The notes: generated by a model not told the origin, from the letters alone. Positions 8,145-17,808 are shown, counted from the first letter of the stretch. The stretch is DNA of 64,000 nucleotides from Pseudomonas sp. A-RE-19 (GCF_019956555.1 NZ_JAHBDQ010000023.1:31487-95486); one strand, 5' to 3'. Made by a program: numbers and translations.

Positions 8145-9086
8145 TTATTGTTCTGTCAGGGGGCGCAGGCGCACGCCCTGTTCGAGGTGCGCCAGTTGCG
8201 CGGGGTCGCCGATACCAAAACCGATCTGGGTAACGGCCATGGCGGCAATCGCGGTGGCGGTGCGTAAGGTTTGTTCGGGCGTATCGGCACTGAGCAAACC
8301 GTGCAGCATGCCGGCCAGCAACGAGTCCCCCGCACCGACGGTGCTGACCACGCAGACCTTGGGCGGCGTGGCGTGCATGGCCGAACCGACACTGAACCAG
8401 TTCACCCCGTCGGCACCATCGGAAATCACCACGTGCTCGATGCCATGGGCATGCAAGCGGCTCGCTGCCTCGGCTTGGGCGCCCACGGAAACCACCTCGC
8501 AACCCAGCGCATCAGCCAGTTCTTCGGTGTTGGGTTTGATCAGCCACGGGCCAGCCGCCAGAGCTGCGCGCAAGGCTTCACCGCTGGTGTCGAGCGCCAC
8601 TTTCAAACCGCGTTTTTTCAAGCGCTGGATCAACTCCCGCAACCACTGAGGATTCACCCCCCGAGGCAAACTACCGGCGACGACGACCGCATCATGCCCT
8701 GGAGCAATCTGATCGAGACGATCGAGCAAGGCCTGCTGCGCCGCTTCACTGACCCTCGGCCCAGGACCGTTGATGTCGGTGATGCGCCCATCGCTTTCCG
8801 CCAGTTTGATGTTGCTGCGGGTCTCGCCGGGGACGCGGATAAACGCGTCGGTAAAACCGCGTTTGGCGAACAGGGTTTCGAACGCCTGAAGGTTGTCTGC
8901 CCCGAGAAAACCGCTGACGGTCAACTGATGCCCGAGGTCCACCAACACCTGTGCCACGTTCACACCCTTGCCAGCGGCGTGGGTGTGCATTTCGTCGCTG
9001 CGATTGACCTGACCGGGGGTAAGGAGCGGCAACTGAACGGTGAGGTCCAGCGCCGGGTTGAGGGTCAGGGTTAAGATCTTGGCCAT
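8145..9086 (-). CDS. fruK: 1-phosphofructokinase
   Basis: This 313-residue PfkB-family kinase phosphorylates fructose 1-phosphate to fructose 1,6-bisphosphate in the cytoplasm. The N-terminal ILTLTLNPALDLTVQL, the GKGVNVAQVL substrate loop and the C-terminal STVGAGDSLLAG catalytic/anion-hole motif are all present. Its start shares one base with the fruB stop (TAATG), which indicates translational coupling. The fruB-fruK-fruA order is the usual Pseudomonas arrangement. Confidence 0.97.
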   Translation of the reverse strand: MAKILTLTLNPALDLTVQLPLLTPGQVNRSDEMHTHAAGKGVNVAQVLVDLGHQLTVSGFLGADNLQAFETLFAKRGFTDAFIRVPGETRSNIKLAESDGRITDINGPGPRVSEAAQQALLDRLDQIAPGHDAVVVAGSLPRGVNPQWLRELIQRLKKRGLKVALDTSGEALRAALAAGPWLIKPNTEELADALGCEVVSVGAQAEAASRLHAHGIEHVVISDGADGVNWFSVGSAMHATPPKVCVVSTVGAGDSLLAGMLHGLLSADTPEQTLRTATAIAAMAVTQIGFGIGDPAQLAHLEQGVRLRPLTEQ

Positions 9087-11947
9087 TACAGGGCCTCCAC
9101 TAATGCGCGGACTTCGTTCGCGCTGCCCACGGCCAGGGCCTGTTGGGCAAGGGTTTGAGTCTGGGTCAGGCTGAGTTCACGAATGCGCGCCTTGACCTCG
9201 GCAATGCTGCGGCCCGACACGCTCAACTCATCCACACCCAGGCCCACCAGCACCGGTACCGCCAGCGGATCGGCTGCCAGTTCACCGCACACGCCGACCC
9301 ACTTGCCATGAGCATGAGCCGCACGCACGGTGATGTCGATCAGTTGCAGCACCGCCGGATGCAAGCCGTCAGCCTGGGCCGACAACGTAGGATGACCACG
9401 GTCGATGGCCAAGGTGTATTGCGTCAGGTCGTTGGTGCCGACGCTGAAGAAGTCCACCTCTTTGGCCAGCACCGGCGCCAGCAATGCGGCCGACGGCACT
9501 TCGATCATGATCCCCAGTTGCAAATCCGCCACCGGGATTTCCAGACGCAGGCGTTCGGTCATGTCCCGAGCCTGACGCCACTCATCGACGCTGCCGACCA
9601 TCGGGAACATGATTCGCAATGGACGGTTGTCGGCCGCACGCAGCAAGGCGCGCAACTGCGCTTCCATGATCTGCGGACGTTGCAGGGTCAGGCGAATGCC
9701 ACGCACGCCGAGGAACGGGTTTTCTTCTTTGGCAATCGGCCAGTACGGCAGCGGTTTGTCGCCACCGACGTCGAGGGTGCGCACCACCAGTGGCCGGCCG
9801 GCCAGGCCATCGAGGACACGACGGTATTCGACTTCCTGAGTCGCCTCGTCCGGCGCTTGCGAGTGGGCCATGAAAATCAGTTCGGTGCGCAGCAGGCCAA
9901 TGCCTTCGGCGCCCTGCTCCACCGCACTGGTGACACCGGCGCTTTCACCGATATTGGCGAACACTTCCACTGCGTGGCCATCGGTGGTCAGTGCCGGTTG
10001 ATGGCGTTGTTCGGCGGCGGCTTTCAAGCGCAGTTCGCGGGTATCGCGCTCTTCGGTGGCGCGCTGCAAGGTGGCGGCATCGGCGTCCACGTGCAGGCGA
10101 CCGCGTTGACCATCGATCAACAACGGCGTGCCCGGTTTCAGCAGCAACACCGCGGCACCGGCGCCCACCAGCGCCGGAATACCGAGGGCACGAGCGACAA
10201 TGGCGCTGTGGGCCGTGGCACCACCGCGGGCGGTGAGAATGCCGGCCACACGCGTCGGATCGAGACGCGCAACGTCGGAGGGGCCGACTTCGTCCATCAC
10301 CAGAATGTACGGTTGATCAGGTTCGCTCGGGGTTTCGACACCACAGAGTTGCGCCAGCACCCGACGGCCAATGTCGCGCAAGTCGGCGGCACGTTCGGCG
10401 AGCAAGGCGTCCTGCAACGATTCCTGTTGTTTGGCGGCCGCTTCAATCACCGCCATCCACGAAGCTTCAGCGCTTTCGCCTTGCTTGAGGCGGGTGTCGA
10501 CTTCGTCGGTCAGTTCCGGGTCGTCGAGCATTTCCTGATGGGTGATGAAAATCTCGCGAATCGCCTTGGCCTTGCTGCGTTCGATCAGGCCTTCGATGTC
10601 GCGACGCACATCCGCCAGCGATTGCTTGAGGCGTTCGCGCTCGATGGCGGCGGACTCACCGCGCAGCGGGTAATCGATGATCTGCAGCACTTGAATATGT
10701 GCCGGGCCGATGGCGATCCCCGGGGCGGCGGCAATCGCCTGAATCAAACTGCCGGAGGCCGGCGCGAGGAGCACTTCGGCAACCTCGGCGATGACTTCGC
10801 GCTGTTGGCTCACGACCGGCAGCGGCTCGACTTCTTCACCGAGGCCTTCTTCGATAGCTGCCAGCAACGCCGGCAAGGCGTCGGCGGCGATGGTCGGTTC
10901 GGCGATGAATTCCAATACTTGGCCGCGACGGGCGCCGAGGCTGAGCAGTTTGCTCAAACTCTTCACCGACACCGCGCTGTCGTGACCATCGACGATGCGC
11001 ACGCGGATTTCGCCTTCAAAACTTTTTGCCAGTTGGGCAAGGATCTTCGCCGGGCGCGCATGCAAACCGTGGGCGTTGGCCAGGGCAATGCGTGTGCTTG
11101 GCCAATCCGCCGGCACCTCACCGCCGAGGACTTCCAGCACCGCGCGACTGCTGGTGGCACGGCCCAACTCATGGCCACGGCCTTCGATCAACAACGCGCA
11201 AAGGCGTTCGAGCAGTGCTTGATGGGCTTCACCAAGACTGGCCAGGCAGAACAGCCCGCTCAACGGCTGACCGAGGTAGCGCATGGGTTTGTCCGGGGTG
11301 ACAAAGGCCAGGCCCGGACGCTTCACTGTTTGTTCGCTGTGCAGCCACCACAGGCCATCGCCCAGCGGCAGCGCGTCGACCTGCTGCAAAACGCCGGCAA
11401 AACCGTTGCTCACGCAATCGGCCTGACGCAGCAAACGGGCACCACGCCAGACCAGCTCTTCGAAATCATCGGCGGACACACCGAGGCCGATCATCTGTGC
11501 GTCCAGCGCCAGTTCTTGCGGCGCGCCTTGCAGCAGCTTGAGCAAGGCTTCGGCGGAACTGGCGCGGCGCAGGGCCTGGCCCAGATCGGTCTCACCGAGG
11601 GCGCGGGTCAGCAGTTGCAGCAGGCGCAGGTGTTCATCGGATTTGGCGGCGATACCAATGGCCAGATAAACGATCTGGCCATCGCCCCAGTCCACGCCAT
11701 CAGGAAACTGCATCAGCCGAACGCCGGTGGCGAACACCTGATCGCGGGTTTGCGGGGTGCCGTGGGGGATGGCAATTCCTTGGCCAAGAAAGGTCGAGCC
11801 CTGGGCTTCCCGGGCCTGCAAGCCCGCAAGGTAACCGTCGGCCACCAGGCCATCGGTCACGAGTCGATCAGCGAGCAGTTGCAGGGCAGTGGCTTTATCC
11901 ACAGCCGACTGGCCCATGGATATCTGCTCTATGGTGAGCTCGAGCAT
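9086..11947 (-). CDS. fruB: PTS multiphosphoryl transfer protein, EIIA-HPr-EI fusion
   Basis: A 953-residue fusion carries the whole soluble phosphorelay for fructose. The EIIA domain spans about 1-150, with the phospho-histidine of AIPHGTP at residue 62. The HPr domain is at about 283-370 (ANAHGLHARPA). Enzyme I runs from about 410 to the end, with GGATAHSAIVAR as the phospho-histidine site and a PEP-binding barrel (MIEVPSAA, SVGTNDLTQY). Phosphate passes from PEP through EI, HPr and EIIA to FruA. It is first in the operon, transcribed away from fruR across a region holding a FruR operator. Confidence 0.97.
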   Translation of the reverse strand: MLELTIEQISMGQSAVDKATALQLLADRLVTDGLVADGYLAGLQAREAQGSTFLGQGIAIPHGTPQTRDQVFATGVRLMQFPDGVDWGDGQIVYLAIGIAAKSDEHLRLLQLLTRALGETDLGQALRRASSAEALLKLLQGAPQELALDAQMIGLGVSADDFEELVWRGARLLRQADCVSNGFAGVLQQVDALPLGDGLWWLHSEQTVKRPGLAFVTPDKPMRYLGQPLSGLFCLASLGEAHQALLERLCALLIEGRGHELGRATSSRAVLEVLGGEVPADWPSTRIALANAHGLHARPAKILAQLAKSFEGEIRVRIVDGHDSAVSVKSLSKLLSLGARRGQVLEFIAEPTIAADALPALLAAIEEGLGEEVEPLPVVSQQREVIAEVAEVLLAPASGSLIQAIAAAPGIAIGPAHIQVLQIIDYPLRGESAAIERERLKQSLADVRRDIEGLIERSKAKAIREIFITHQEMLDDPELTDEVDTRLKQGESAEASWMAVIEAAAKQQESLQDALLAERAADLRDIGRRVLAQLCGVETPSEPDQPYILVMDEVGPSDVARLDPTRVAGILTARGGATAHSAIVARALGIPALVGAGAAVLLLKPGTPLLIDGQRGRLHVDADAATLQRATEERDTRELRLKAAAEQRHQPALTTDGHAVEVFANIGESAGVTSAVEQGAEGIGLLRTELIFMAHSQAPDEATQEVEYRRVLDGLAGRPLVVRTLDVGGDKPLPYWPIAKEENPFLGVRGIRLTLQRPQIMEAQLRALLRAADNRPLRIMFPMVGSVDEWRQARDMTERLRLEIPVADLQLGIMIEVPSAALLAPVLAKEVDFFSVGTNDLTQYTLAIDRGHPTLSAQADGLHPAVLQLIDITVRAAHAHGKWVGVCGELAADPLAVPVLVGLGVDELSVSGRSIAEVKARIRELSLTQTQTLAQQALAVGSANEVRALVEAL

Positions 11948-12249
11948 GCTTTCTCCTTTTTGGCGCCGTGTGACGCCAGGTATTGTTTTGATTGATTCAG
12001 CTTAGGCGCTTGGAAACCCTTTTCAGGGGCAGTTTTGGCGGTTTCGCGGCAGAACCGACCAAAGCGACCTATAACGTAGAAAATACGCCTGCTGAAACGT
12101 TTAATCTAGAATGTTAGGCACGTTACTCGATAATGTCTCATCCTTGAAGTCCAATTGTCGGATGTGCTGCCACAATGGTCGTCTGCCCGAATCGGGTAGG
12201 ATTGGCGAAAACCTCGGGGCACGCTCGAAAAAAACAAGGAAATACCGGG
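11948..12249. promoter_or_regulatory. fruB-fruR divergent intergenic region
   Basis: This roughly 300-base gap holds the promoters of both transcripts. On the minus strand a possible fruB promoter overlaps the FruR operator (TTTCAG near 12092-12097, then TTATAG 17 bases on). An AAGGA ribosome site lies about 10 bases before fruR. No other gene is visible. Confidence 0.6.
12093..12104. promoter_or_regulatory. FruR (Cra) operator
   Basis: TGAAACGTTTAA, or TTAAACGTTTCA on the fruB-coding strand, matches the operator reported for P. putida Cra/FruR upstream of fruBKA. It lies about 145 bases upstream of fruB, where bound repressor would block the promoter. Fructose 1-phosphate is the known inducer in Pseudomonas. 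Confidence 0.85.
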
Positions 12250-13245
12250 TTGAAACTCAGTGATATTGCACAGTTGGCCGGCGTCTCCGTGACTACCGCC
12301 AGTTATGTCATCAACGGCAAGGCCGAACAGCAACGCATCAGCAGCGCCACCGTCGAGCGCGTGCGGGCGGTGGTCGAACAACATGGCTTCACACCCAACC
12401 CTCAGGCCGCCGGGCTGCGCAGTCGGCACACCCGCACCCTGGGGTTCATTCTGCCGGACCTGGAAAACCCCAGTTACGCGCGAATTGCCAAACTGCTGGA
12501 GCAAGGCGCCCGGGCTCGCGGCTATCAGCTGCTGATCGCCAGCTCCGACGATGCGCCAGACAGTGAACGGCAATTGCTGCAATTGTTCCGCGCCCGGCGC
12601 TGCGATGCGTTGATCGTCGCCAGTTGCCTGCCGGCCGGCGATGACAGCTATCGCCAGTTGCAAGCCAAAGGCATTCCCATCATCGCCATCGACCGGGTCA
12701 TGGAACCCGAGCATTTCTGCTCGGTGATCAGTGACGACCGCGAAGCCAGCCTGCACCTCACCCGCAGTCTGTTGAACCCGCTGCCCAAGCAGATCGCGCT
12801 GATCGGTGCCCGCCCTGAATTGAGTATCAGCCAGGAACGGGCCGCAGGCTTCAAGCAAGCGCTGAACGGTTTCAAAGGCGAGGTGTTGATCGAACACGGC
12901 GAGTCGTTCAGCCGTGAGTGCGGTAAACAATTGATGGAAGAGTTGCTTCAGCGCCTGGGCCATTTGCCGGATGCGCTGGTGACGACATCCTACGTGCTGC
13001 TTCAGGGCGTGTTCGATGCCTTGCACGACTTCCCGCTGAAAACCCGCCCGCTACGCCTGGGCACCTTCGGTGATACGCAGTTGCTGGATTTCCTGCCGCT
13101 GCCGGTCAACGCCATGTCCCAGCAGCATCAGCTGATCGCCGACAAGGCGCTGCAACTGGCGTTGGCCGCCATCGAACAGGCCGATTACCAACCCGGCGTG
13201 CAGGCCATCGCGCGGACCTTCAAGCAGCGCATTCTTCAGGACTGA
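12250..13245 (+). CDS. fruR: LacI-family fructose operon regulator FruR/Cra
   Basis: The 331-residue repressor starts with a LacI-type helix-turn-helix (KLSDIAQLAGVSVTTASYVINGKA), followed by the hinge and a periplasmic-binding-protein-like effector domain. The start is taken as TTG at 12250: the HTH begins immediately after it, an AAGGAA site lies about 10 bases before, and the length equals that of other Pseudomonas FruR proteins. A longer frame from 12175 would add 25 atypical residues. FruR represses the divergent fruBKA operon and probably itself, released by fructose 1-phosphate. Confidence 0.92.
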   Translation: MKLSDIAQLAGVSVTTASYVINGKAEQQRISSATVERVRAVVEQHGFTPNPQAAGLRSRHTRTLGFILPDLENPSYARIAKLLEQGARARGYQLLIASSDDAPDSERQLLQLFRARRCDALIVASCLPAGDDSYRQLQAKGIPIIAIDRVMEPEHFCSVISDDREASLHLTRSLLNPLPKQIALIGARPELSISQERAAGFKQALNGFKGEVLIEHGESFSRECGKQLMEELLQRLGHLPDALVTTSYVLLQGVFDALHDFPLKTRPLRLGTFGDTQLLDFLPLPVNAMSQQHQLIADKALQLALAAIEQADYQPGVQAIARTFKQRILQD

Positions 13246-13248
13246 GCC

Positions 13249-14025
13249 GTGGAACTGATCGACACCCACACTCATCTGGATTTTCCGGACTTCGACGCAG
13301 ATCGTCAGGCGCTGCTGGCCGAAAGCCGCGCCCTTGGCGTGCGACGGATGGTGGTGCTGGGGGTTTATCAGGCCAATTGGCAGCGAGTCTGGGAGCTGGT
13401 GCAAAGCGATCCCGATCTGCACGCGGCGTTTGGTTTGCACCCGGTGTATCTGGATGACCATCGCCCCGAGGATGTGACCGAGCTCGGTGACTGGCTGGCG
13501 CGTCTGGCGGGCCATCGACAGCTATGCGCGGTGGGCGAGATCGGTCTGGATTACTTCATCCAGACCCTGGATCGTGAACGCCAGCAAGCGCTGTTCGACG
13601 CCCAACTGCAACTGGCGGCAGACTTCAATCTGCCGGCGCTGATTCACGTGCGACGCAGCCATGCGGCGGTGATCGCCACGCTCAAACGGTTTCGCTTGAA
13701 ACGGGCGGGGATCATTCACGCCTTCGCCGGTAGCCAGGAAGAGGCTCGCGAATACATCAAACTCGGCTTCAAACTCGGCCTCGGCGGCGCCGCGACCTGG
13801 CCGCAAGCCCTGCGCATGCACCGTGTGCTCGCCGGTTTGCCCCTTGAATCGGTGGTACTGGAAACCGACTCACCGGACATGGCCCCTGCCATGTTCCCCG
13901 GTCAACGCAACAGCCCGGCCCATTTACCGGCGATCTGCGAAGCACTGGCCGCCATCATGGCAATCAGCCCCGAACAACTGGCCGCCGCCAGCACCGCTAA
14001 TGCGTGTGGGTTGTTCAACTGGTAA
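13249..14025 (+). CDS. TatD-family metal-dependent hydrolase (DNase)
   Basis: This 258-residue TIM-barrel protein has the family's metal ligands: DTHTHLDF at the N-terminus (histidines 7 and 9), GEIGLDY, HVRRSH, HAFAGS and LETDSP. TatD-like enzymes are cytoplasmic 3'-5' exonucleases or deoxyribonucleases linked to DNA repair and turnover; the substrate here is inferred from the family. The GTG start lies three bases after the fruR stop, so the two genes are probably co-transcribed. The same regulator-TatD pairing occurs in other Pseudomonas genomes. Confidence 0.93.
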   Translation: MELIDTHTHLDFPDFDADRQALLAESRALGVRRMVVLGVYQANWQRVWELVQSDPDLHAAFGLHPVYLDDHRPEDVTELGDWLARLAGHRQLCAVGEIGLDYFIQTLDRERQQALFDAQLQLAADFNLPALIHVRRSHAAVIATLKRFRLKRAGIIHAFAGSQEEAREYIKLGFKLGLGGAATWPQALRMHRVLAGLPLESVVLETDSPDMAPAMFPGQRNSPAHLPAICEALAAIMAISPEQLAAASTANACGLFNW

Positions 14026-14046
14026 TCAGTCGCCCCACACATCCCC

Positions 14047-14136
14047 TGTGGGAGCGAGCCTGCTCGCGATGGCTGTTTAACATTCGACATTGATGTCGCC
14101 TGACACACCGCTATCGCGAGCAGGCTCGCTCCCACA
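14047..14136. repeat. REP pair, GTGGGAGCGAGC type
   Basis: Inverted arms TGTGGGAGCGAGCCTGCTCG (14047 on) and its complement ending at 14136, between the convergent tatD-like and chemoreceptor genes. Confidence 0.9.
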
Positions 14137-14154
14137 TTTGTTCCGGGGTGCTTT

Positions 14155-16185
14155 TCAAACCCGGAACGCGCTGATCAATTGCTTGAGCTCCACCACCTGC
14201 GCCGACAACGCTCGGCTGGCATTTTCAGTCTGGTGCGCGCCGTCGGCGGTACGCTCGCCGGCGCGGTTGATCTCGACGATGTTCTGGTCGATGTCGTGAG
14301 CCACGGCGGTTTGCTGCTCTACGGCGGCGGCGATCTGCTGGTTCTGGTCGACGATCATGCCGACCGCGCCGAGGATGTTTTCCAGCGCCTGCTGGACCTT
14401 TTCCGACTGCCCGACCGTGCCGTTGGCCATCTGATGGCTGGTGCCCATCGCCTTGACCGCCGCACCGACACCGCTGTGCAGCTTGGTGATCATCTGCTCG
14501 ATTTCTTCGGTCGATTGCTGGGTGCGCTTGGCCAGGGTCCGGACCTCGTCCGCCACCACCGCAAAACCACGGCCCTGCTCGCCCGCGCGCGCGGCTTCGA
14601 TGGCCGCGTTGAGGGCCAGCAGGTTGGTCTGTTCGGCAATGCTTTTGATCACGTCCAGCACGCGGCTGATGGACTGGCTGTCACTGGCCAGCTGATTAAT
14701 CACCCGCACCGACTGATCGATCTCACTGGCCAGTGCAGCGATGCTGCCCTGCTGGGACTCCACCAGTCCGCGCCCGCTAATGGTCTCGTCGTTGACGCTG
14801 TGAGCGCTGCTGACAGCCGCCGCGGCACTGCGCGCCACCTCCAGGGACGTGGCTGACATCTGGTTCATCGCCGTGGCGACCTGCTCGATCTGCGTGCGTT
14901 GCCCCGCCACCGCCTGGTTGCTTTGGGCGGACACACTTTCGACCTGGCCGGCCTGGCGCTCGACCTCACTGACGGTCTGGCCCACGCGCTCGATCAGGTC
15001 GTGGATTTTCTTTACGGTGCCGGTAAACACCTCGCCCAACTCGCCCAGTTCATCGCGGCTGTTGGCGCTGAAAGTCACGGTCATGTCACCGGCCGCCACC
15101 TTGTCCATCACCGCGCCAAGACGCTTGAGGGTGGTGCGGGTCGAGGCGTAAAAACCGCCGTAGAGGTAAAAAATCAACACAAACACCAGCGCCAGCGCCA
15201 CGACCTGCAAGACCATGTGGGTGCGGTGCTGCTCCAGCCGCTGCTGCAACTGGGTGCCGAGAAACTTCAGCGTGGCTTCATTGAGTTGATAGGTCCGATC
15301 CATCAGGCCCGTGACCTGATCGTAAAAGGCCTGCCACGGTGCATCGAGGGTATCGGCCATCACCACGTGTTCTTCGAACAGTTCACTGGCCTTTTTCAGG
15401 GAGGCCTTGCTGCTTTCAGCCTGAGCGCTCAGGGTTTCATGCACCGCTTTGCTGGAGCCCAGCGTGTCCTGCAACTTCAGACCGTATTCGGCCTGAAGCT
15501 TTTCGATCTGCGCCAGCAACTCATCGAAACGGGTACTCGACGCCGAATTGAGAAAGCCCTGCCCCAACGAATAAGACCCCATCGCCCGGCCCTCACCGAG
15601 CGTTTGGGTGACGGCCGGCGTGACGTTGGTGATGAGTTCGCTCAACTGACGCATGTCGCTCTGGCTGTCGCGGCTCAGGCCGGCCTGACTGGCGATGATC
15701 TGGCTGAAAATCTGCGCATTGCCGAGCAACTTGCCGATCAGCGCACTTTTGCTTTGCAGGGAATTTTCCGCTTGCTGAGCCTTGAACGCCGCGATCATTT
15801 CATCGCGCTTGCCATCGAAAAAGCTGATTTGTTCCGGGTCAGTGGTCATCGCCGCCAGCCCTTGCAAACGGCTCAGAACGCTTTGCTCCAGAGCGCTGAT
15901 ATTCGATTCGACATGGCCTGCCTTGCCGGACTGGCCAAGGGTGACATTGATCTGCACCAGGTTGTTCAGGGTTTCCAGATCCCGGCGCAGGCTCAGGCCG
16001 CTGCCCAACAGGTCGAGGCTTTGCAGTTCGACCTGGGTGCCCTGGAATTCGCGATAGGAATCGCGCACCAAATAGAAGTTGGTCACCAGCATGGGCACGA
16101 GGAACAGGACGCTGATCAAGCTGAACTTCATGCCGAAGCTCAGGCGGTTCATCAGCGCGACGGCAGGATAGAGCAAGCTCTTCAC
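14155..16185 (-). CDS. Methyl-accepting chemotaxis protein
   Basis: A 676-residue transmembrane chemoreceptor. The first membrane span is at about 19-40, then a long, mostly helical periplasmic sensor of about 280 residues (41-322), a second span (about 324-344), a HAMP domain, and the cytoplasmic signalling coiled coil. The highly conserved hairpin tip EQGRGFAVVADEVR lies near residue 550. It should feed CheA/CheW. The sensor is larger than a simple four-helix bundle and its ligand cannot be read from sequence. The position beside ampE matches PA4520 in P. aeruginosa. Confidence 0.95.
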   Translation of the reverse strand: MKSLLYPAVALMNRLSFGMKFSLISVLFLVPMLVTNFYLVRDSYREFQGTQVELQSLDLLGSGLSLRRDLETLNNLVQINVTLGQSGKAGHVESNISALEQSVLSRLQGLAAMTTDPEQISFFDGKRDEMIAAFKAQQAENSLQSKSALIGKLLGNAQIFSQIIASQAGLSRDSQSDMRQLSELITNVTPAVTQTLGEGRAMGSYSLGQGFLNSASSTRFDELLAQIEKLQAEYGLKLQDTLGSSKAVHETLSAQAESSKASLKKASELFEEHVVMADTLDAPWQAFYDQVTGLMDRTYQLNEATLKFLGTQLQQRLEQHRTHMVLQVVALALVFVLIFYLYGGFYASTRTTLKRLGAVMDKVAAGDMTVTFSANSRDELGELGEVFTGTVKKIHDLIERVGQTVSEVERQAGQVESVSAQSNQAVAGQRTQIEQVATAMNQMSATSLEVARSAAAAVSSAHSVNDETISGRGLVESQQGSIAALASEIDQSVRVINQLASDSQSISRVLDVIKSIAEQTNLLALNAAIEAARAGEQGRGFAVVADEVRTLAKRTQQSTEEIEQMITKLHSGVGAAVKAMGTSHQMANGTVGQSEKVQQALENILGAVGMIVDQNQQIAAAVEQQTAVAHDIDQNIVEINRAGERTADGAHQTENASRALSAQVVELKQLISAFRV

Positions 16186-16227
16186 TGTGAAGTCTCCCTT
16201 TGATTTCTTATTTTTATGGCAGGCGCG

Positions 16228-16264
16228 CAGAGACAGCAGATAGCCACTATTGGCGCTGTCTCTG
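16228..16264 (-). promoter_or_regulatory. Long hairpin in the chemoreceptor leader
   Basis: CAGAGACAGC (16228-16237) pairs perfectly with GCTGTCTCTG (16255-16264), and inside it GCCA (16243-16246) pairs with TGGC (16251-16254). The result is a 14-bp stem with one 5-base bulge. A TATACA -10-like element reads on the minus strand at 16263-16268. This may be an operator over the start site or a leader hairpin. Confidence 0.5.
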
Positions 16265-16307
16265 TATAGCCTAAATCGATGGGGGGGTTTGTAACTTAAG
16301 GTTAACG

Positions 16308-16384
16308 AAAAAGATCGCAGCCTTCGGGGGCTCCTACAGATTCATACGATCCCTGTAGGAGCTGCCGAAGGCTGCGATCTTTTC
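16308..16384. repeat. REP pair, AAAAGATCGCAGCC type
   Basis: Inverted arms GAAAAAGATCGCAGCCTTCG and its partner ending in GGCTGCGATCTTTTC around a short spacer with the CTCCTACAG / CTGTAGGAG core. It lies between ampE and the chemoreceptor. Confidence 0.9.
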
Positions 16385-16399
16385 GATTCAAAGCAGAAA

Positions 16400-17236
16400 T
16401 CAGGACAAAACAGTCCACAACGCAAACCCGGCGTACCAAAGCACCGCCGCGCGCAGCAGCAGTTCCCAGATCCGGTCCAGGCTGTTGATGCCGTCCGGCC
16501 CCACCACCGGCGCCGGAATTTCACCCGCCACCAGCCCGACTTTCTCGATCAGCTGAACGGCGCTGATGTTCCAGTTCAGCAGCTCGTGCAGCATCACCCG
16601 GCCGACCGCGACAAAGTTGCCGACCAGCGCAAAACTCGCCGCCAGCAGTCGCACCGGCACCCAATCGAACGCGTGACGCAGTTGTGCGGCGCGTTCGACC
16701 ACCGCCGGGTTCTGCCCATGCTCTTCGGCCAGCGCCAGCAGTCGATAACTCAGGGCCGCGACCGGACCCAGCAGGAAGTACCAGAAGATCACCGCGAAAA
16801 AGCCCTGATAGGCCTCCCACAGCAAATGCCCTTGTACCCGCTCCAGCAGTTGCTCGCCGCTGTCGGCGCAAATATCCAGGTCGCGATTGGCCACATGGGC
16901 GGCGGCTTGCAGGTCTTCCCGGCGCCAGGCATCACGAAACGGCCCGAGGCCGGCCAGCAGATCACCACGGCCCAGACTGTAAATCACCACCAGCAGGTGC
17001 ACCGGCAACGCCAGCAAGCCGTAGGCCACCGGCTCCAGCACCACCAACAGCAAACCCAGCAGCGCCACCGGCAACAACACCAGCACCACCAGTATCAGCC
17101 ACGGACGGTTTGTCATGCGTGGGTTGGCCTCAAGCTTGCTCAGCTCCCGCACCCAACCGCCATCACGTTGAATCCGATGACGCAGGGCCGAGAACTTCTC
17201 GATCCACACCGCCAACAGCAGCACCAGAAAACTCAT
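16400..17236 (-). CDS. ampE: Inner-membrane protein AmpE
   Basis: The 278-residue membrane protein has the AmpE beginning MSFLVLLLAVWIEKFSALR, a long hydrophobic region around residues 45-90, and further spans in the middle and at the C-terminus. AmpE is encoded with AmpD in enterobacteria and pseudomonads and is considered a membrane signalling factor in the AmpR/AmpC beta-lactamase and peptidoglycan-recycling system; its chemistry is unsettled. It follows ampD directly, with a two-base gap, so the two form an operon. Confidence 0.93.
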   Translation of the reverse strand: MSFLVLLLAVWIEKFSALRHRIQRDGGWVRELSKLEANPRMTNRPWLILVVLVLLPVALLGLLLVVLEPVAYGLLALPVHLLVVIYSLGRGDLLAGLGPFRDAWRREDLQAAAHVANRDLDICADSGEQLLERVQGHLLWEAYQGFFAVIFWYFLLGPVAALSYRLLALAEEHGQNPAVVERAAQLRHAFDWVPVRLLAASFALVGNFVAVGRVMLHELLNWNISAVQLIEKVGLVAGEIPAPVVGPDGINSLDRIWELLLRAAVLWYAGFALWTVLS

Positions 17237-17238
17237 TG

Positions 17239-17808
17239 TTATTCCTCTTTTTCCAGATCGGCTTTTGCCAGAGCCGCGCGATAGCGTGCCCAGTCGAATG
17301 CCGGTCCCGGATCGGTCTTGCGCCCGGGTGCGATGTCGCTATGCCCGCAAATGCGCTGTGCGGTGATGCCGGTGAAGGCGCTTTGCAATTGTCGGGTCAG
17401 GGCCGTCAACGCTTGATATTGGGCGTCGGTGAACGGCAGATCATCCGTGCCTTCGAGTTCGATGCCCACGGAAAAATCGTTACAGGTGTCCCGTCCTTCG
17501 AAACACGAAACGCCGGCATGCCAGGCACGCTCAAGACAAGAGACAAACTGAGTGACGGTGCCGTCACGTTCGATCAGAAAATGCGCAGACACCCGCAGGT
17601 CAGCGATCCCTGCAAAGTAGGGATGTTCCGTGACATCCAGACGATTCTGGAAAAATTCCTGCACCTTGCCGGTGGCGAACTGCGCGGGCGGCAGACTGAT
17701 GTTGTGGATCACCAGCAGGGAAATTTCGCCTTCGGGGCGCGCATTGAAGTTGGGCGAGGGGCATACGCGCACACCCTGACACCAACCGCTCGCGGGGTCC
17801 AACTGCAT
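17239..17808 (-). CDS. ampD: 1,6-anhydro-N-acetylmuramyl-L-alanine amidase AmpD
   Basis: A 189-residue cytoplasmic zinc amidase that removes the peptide from anhydro-muropeptides during cell-wall recycling. Loss of AmpD derepresses ampC beta-lactamase. Zinc ligands are visible: His35 in LLVIHNIS, and the C-terminal GHSDIAPGRKTDPGP histidine and aspartate, as in E. coli AmpD (His34, His154, Asp164). The start at 17808 gives the family length and has AAGGAA upstream. Longer in-frame extension to 17967 would run into the DUF1631 gene. Confidence 0.95.
   Translation of the reverse strand: MQLDPASGWCQGVRVCPSPNFNARPEGEISLLVIHNISLPPAQFATGKVQEFFQNRLDVTEHPYFAGIADLRVSAHFLIERDGTVTQFVSCLERAWHAGVSCFEGRDTCNDFSVGIELEGTDDLPFTDAQYQALTALTRQLQSAFTGITAQRICGHSDIAPGRKTDPGPAFDWARYRAALAKADLEKEE

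Noticed and set aside
9143..11995. A 950-codon open frame antisense to fruB
   Set aside because: It mirrors fruB exactly, encodes a His/Gln/Arg-rich sequence of no known type, and long antisense frames are expected with GC-rich third positions.
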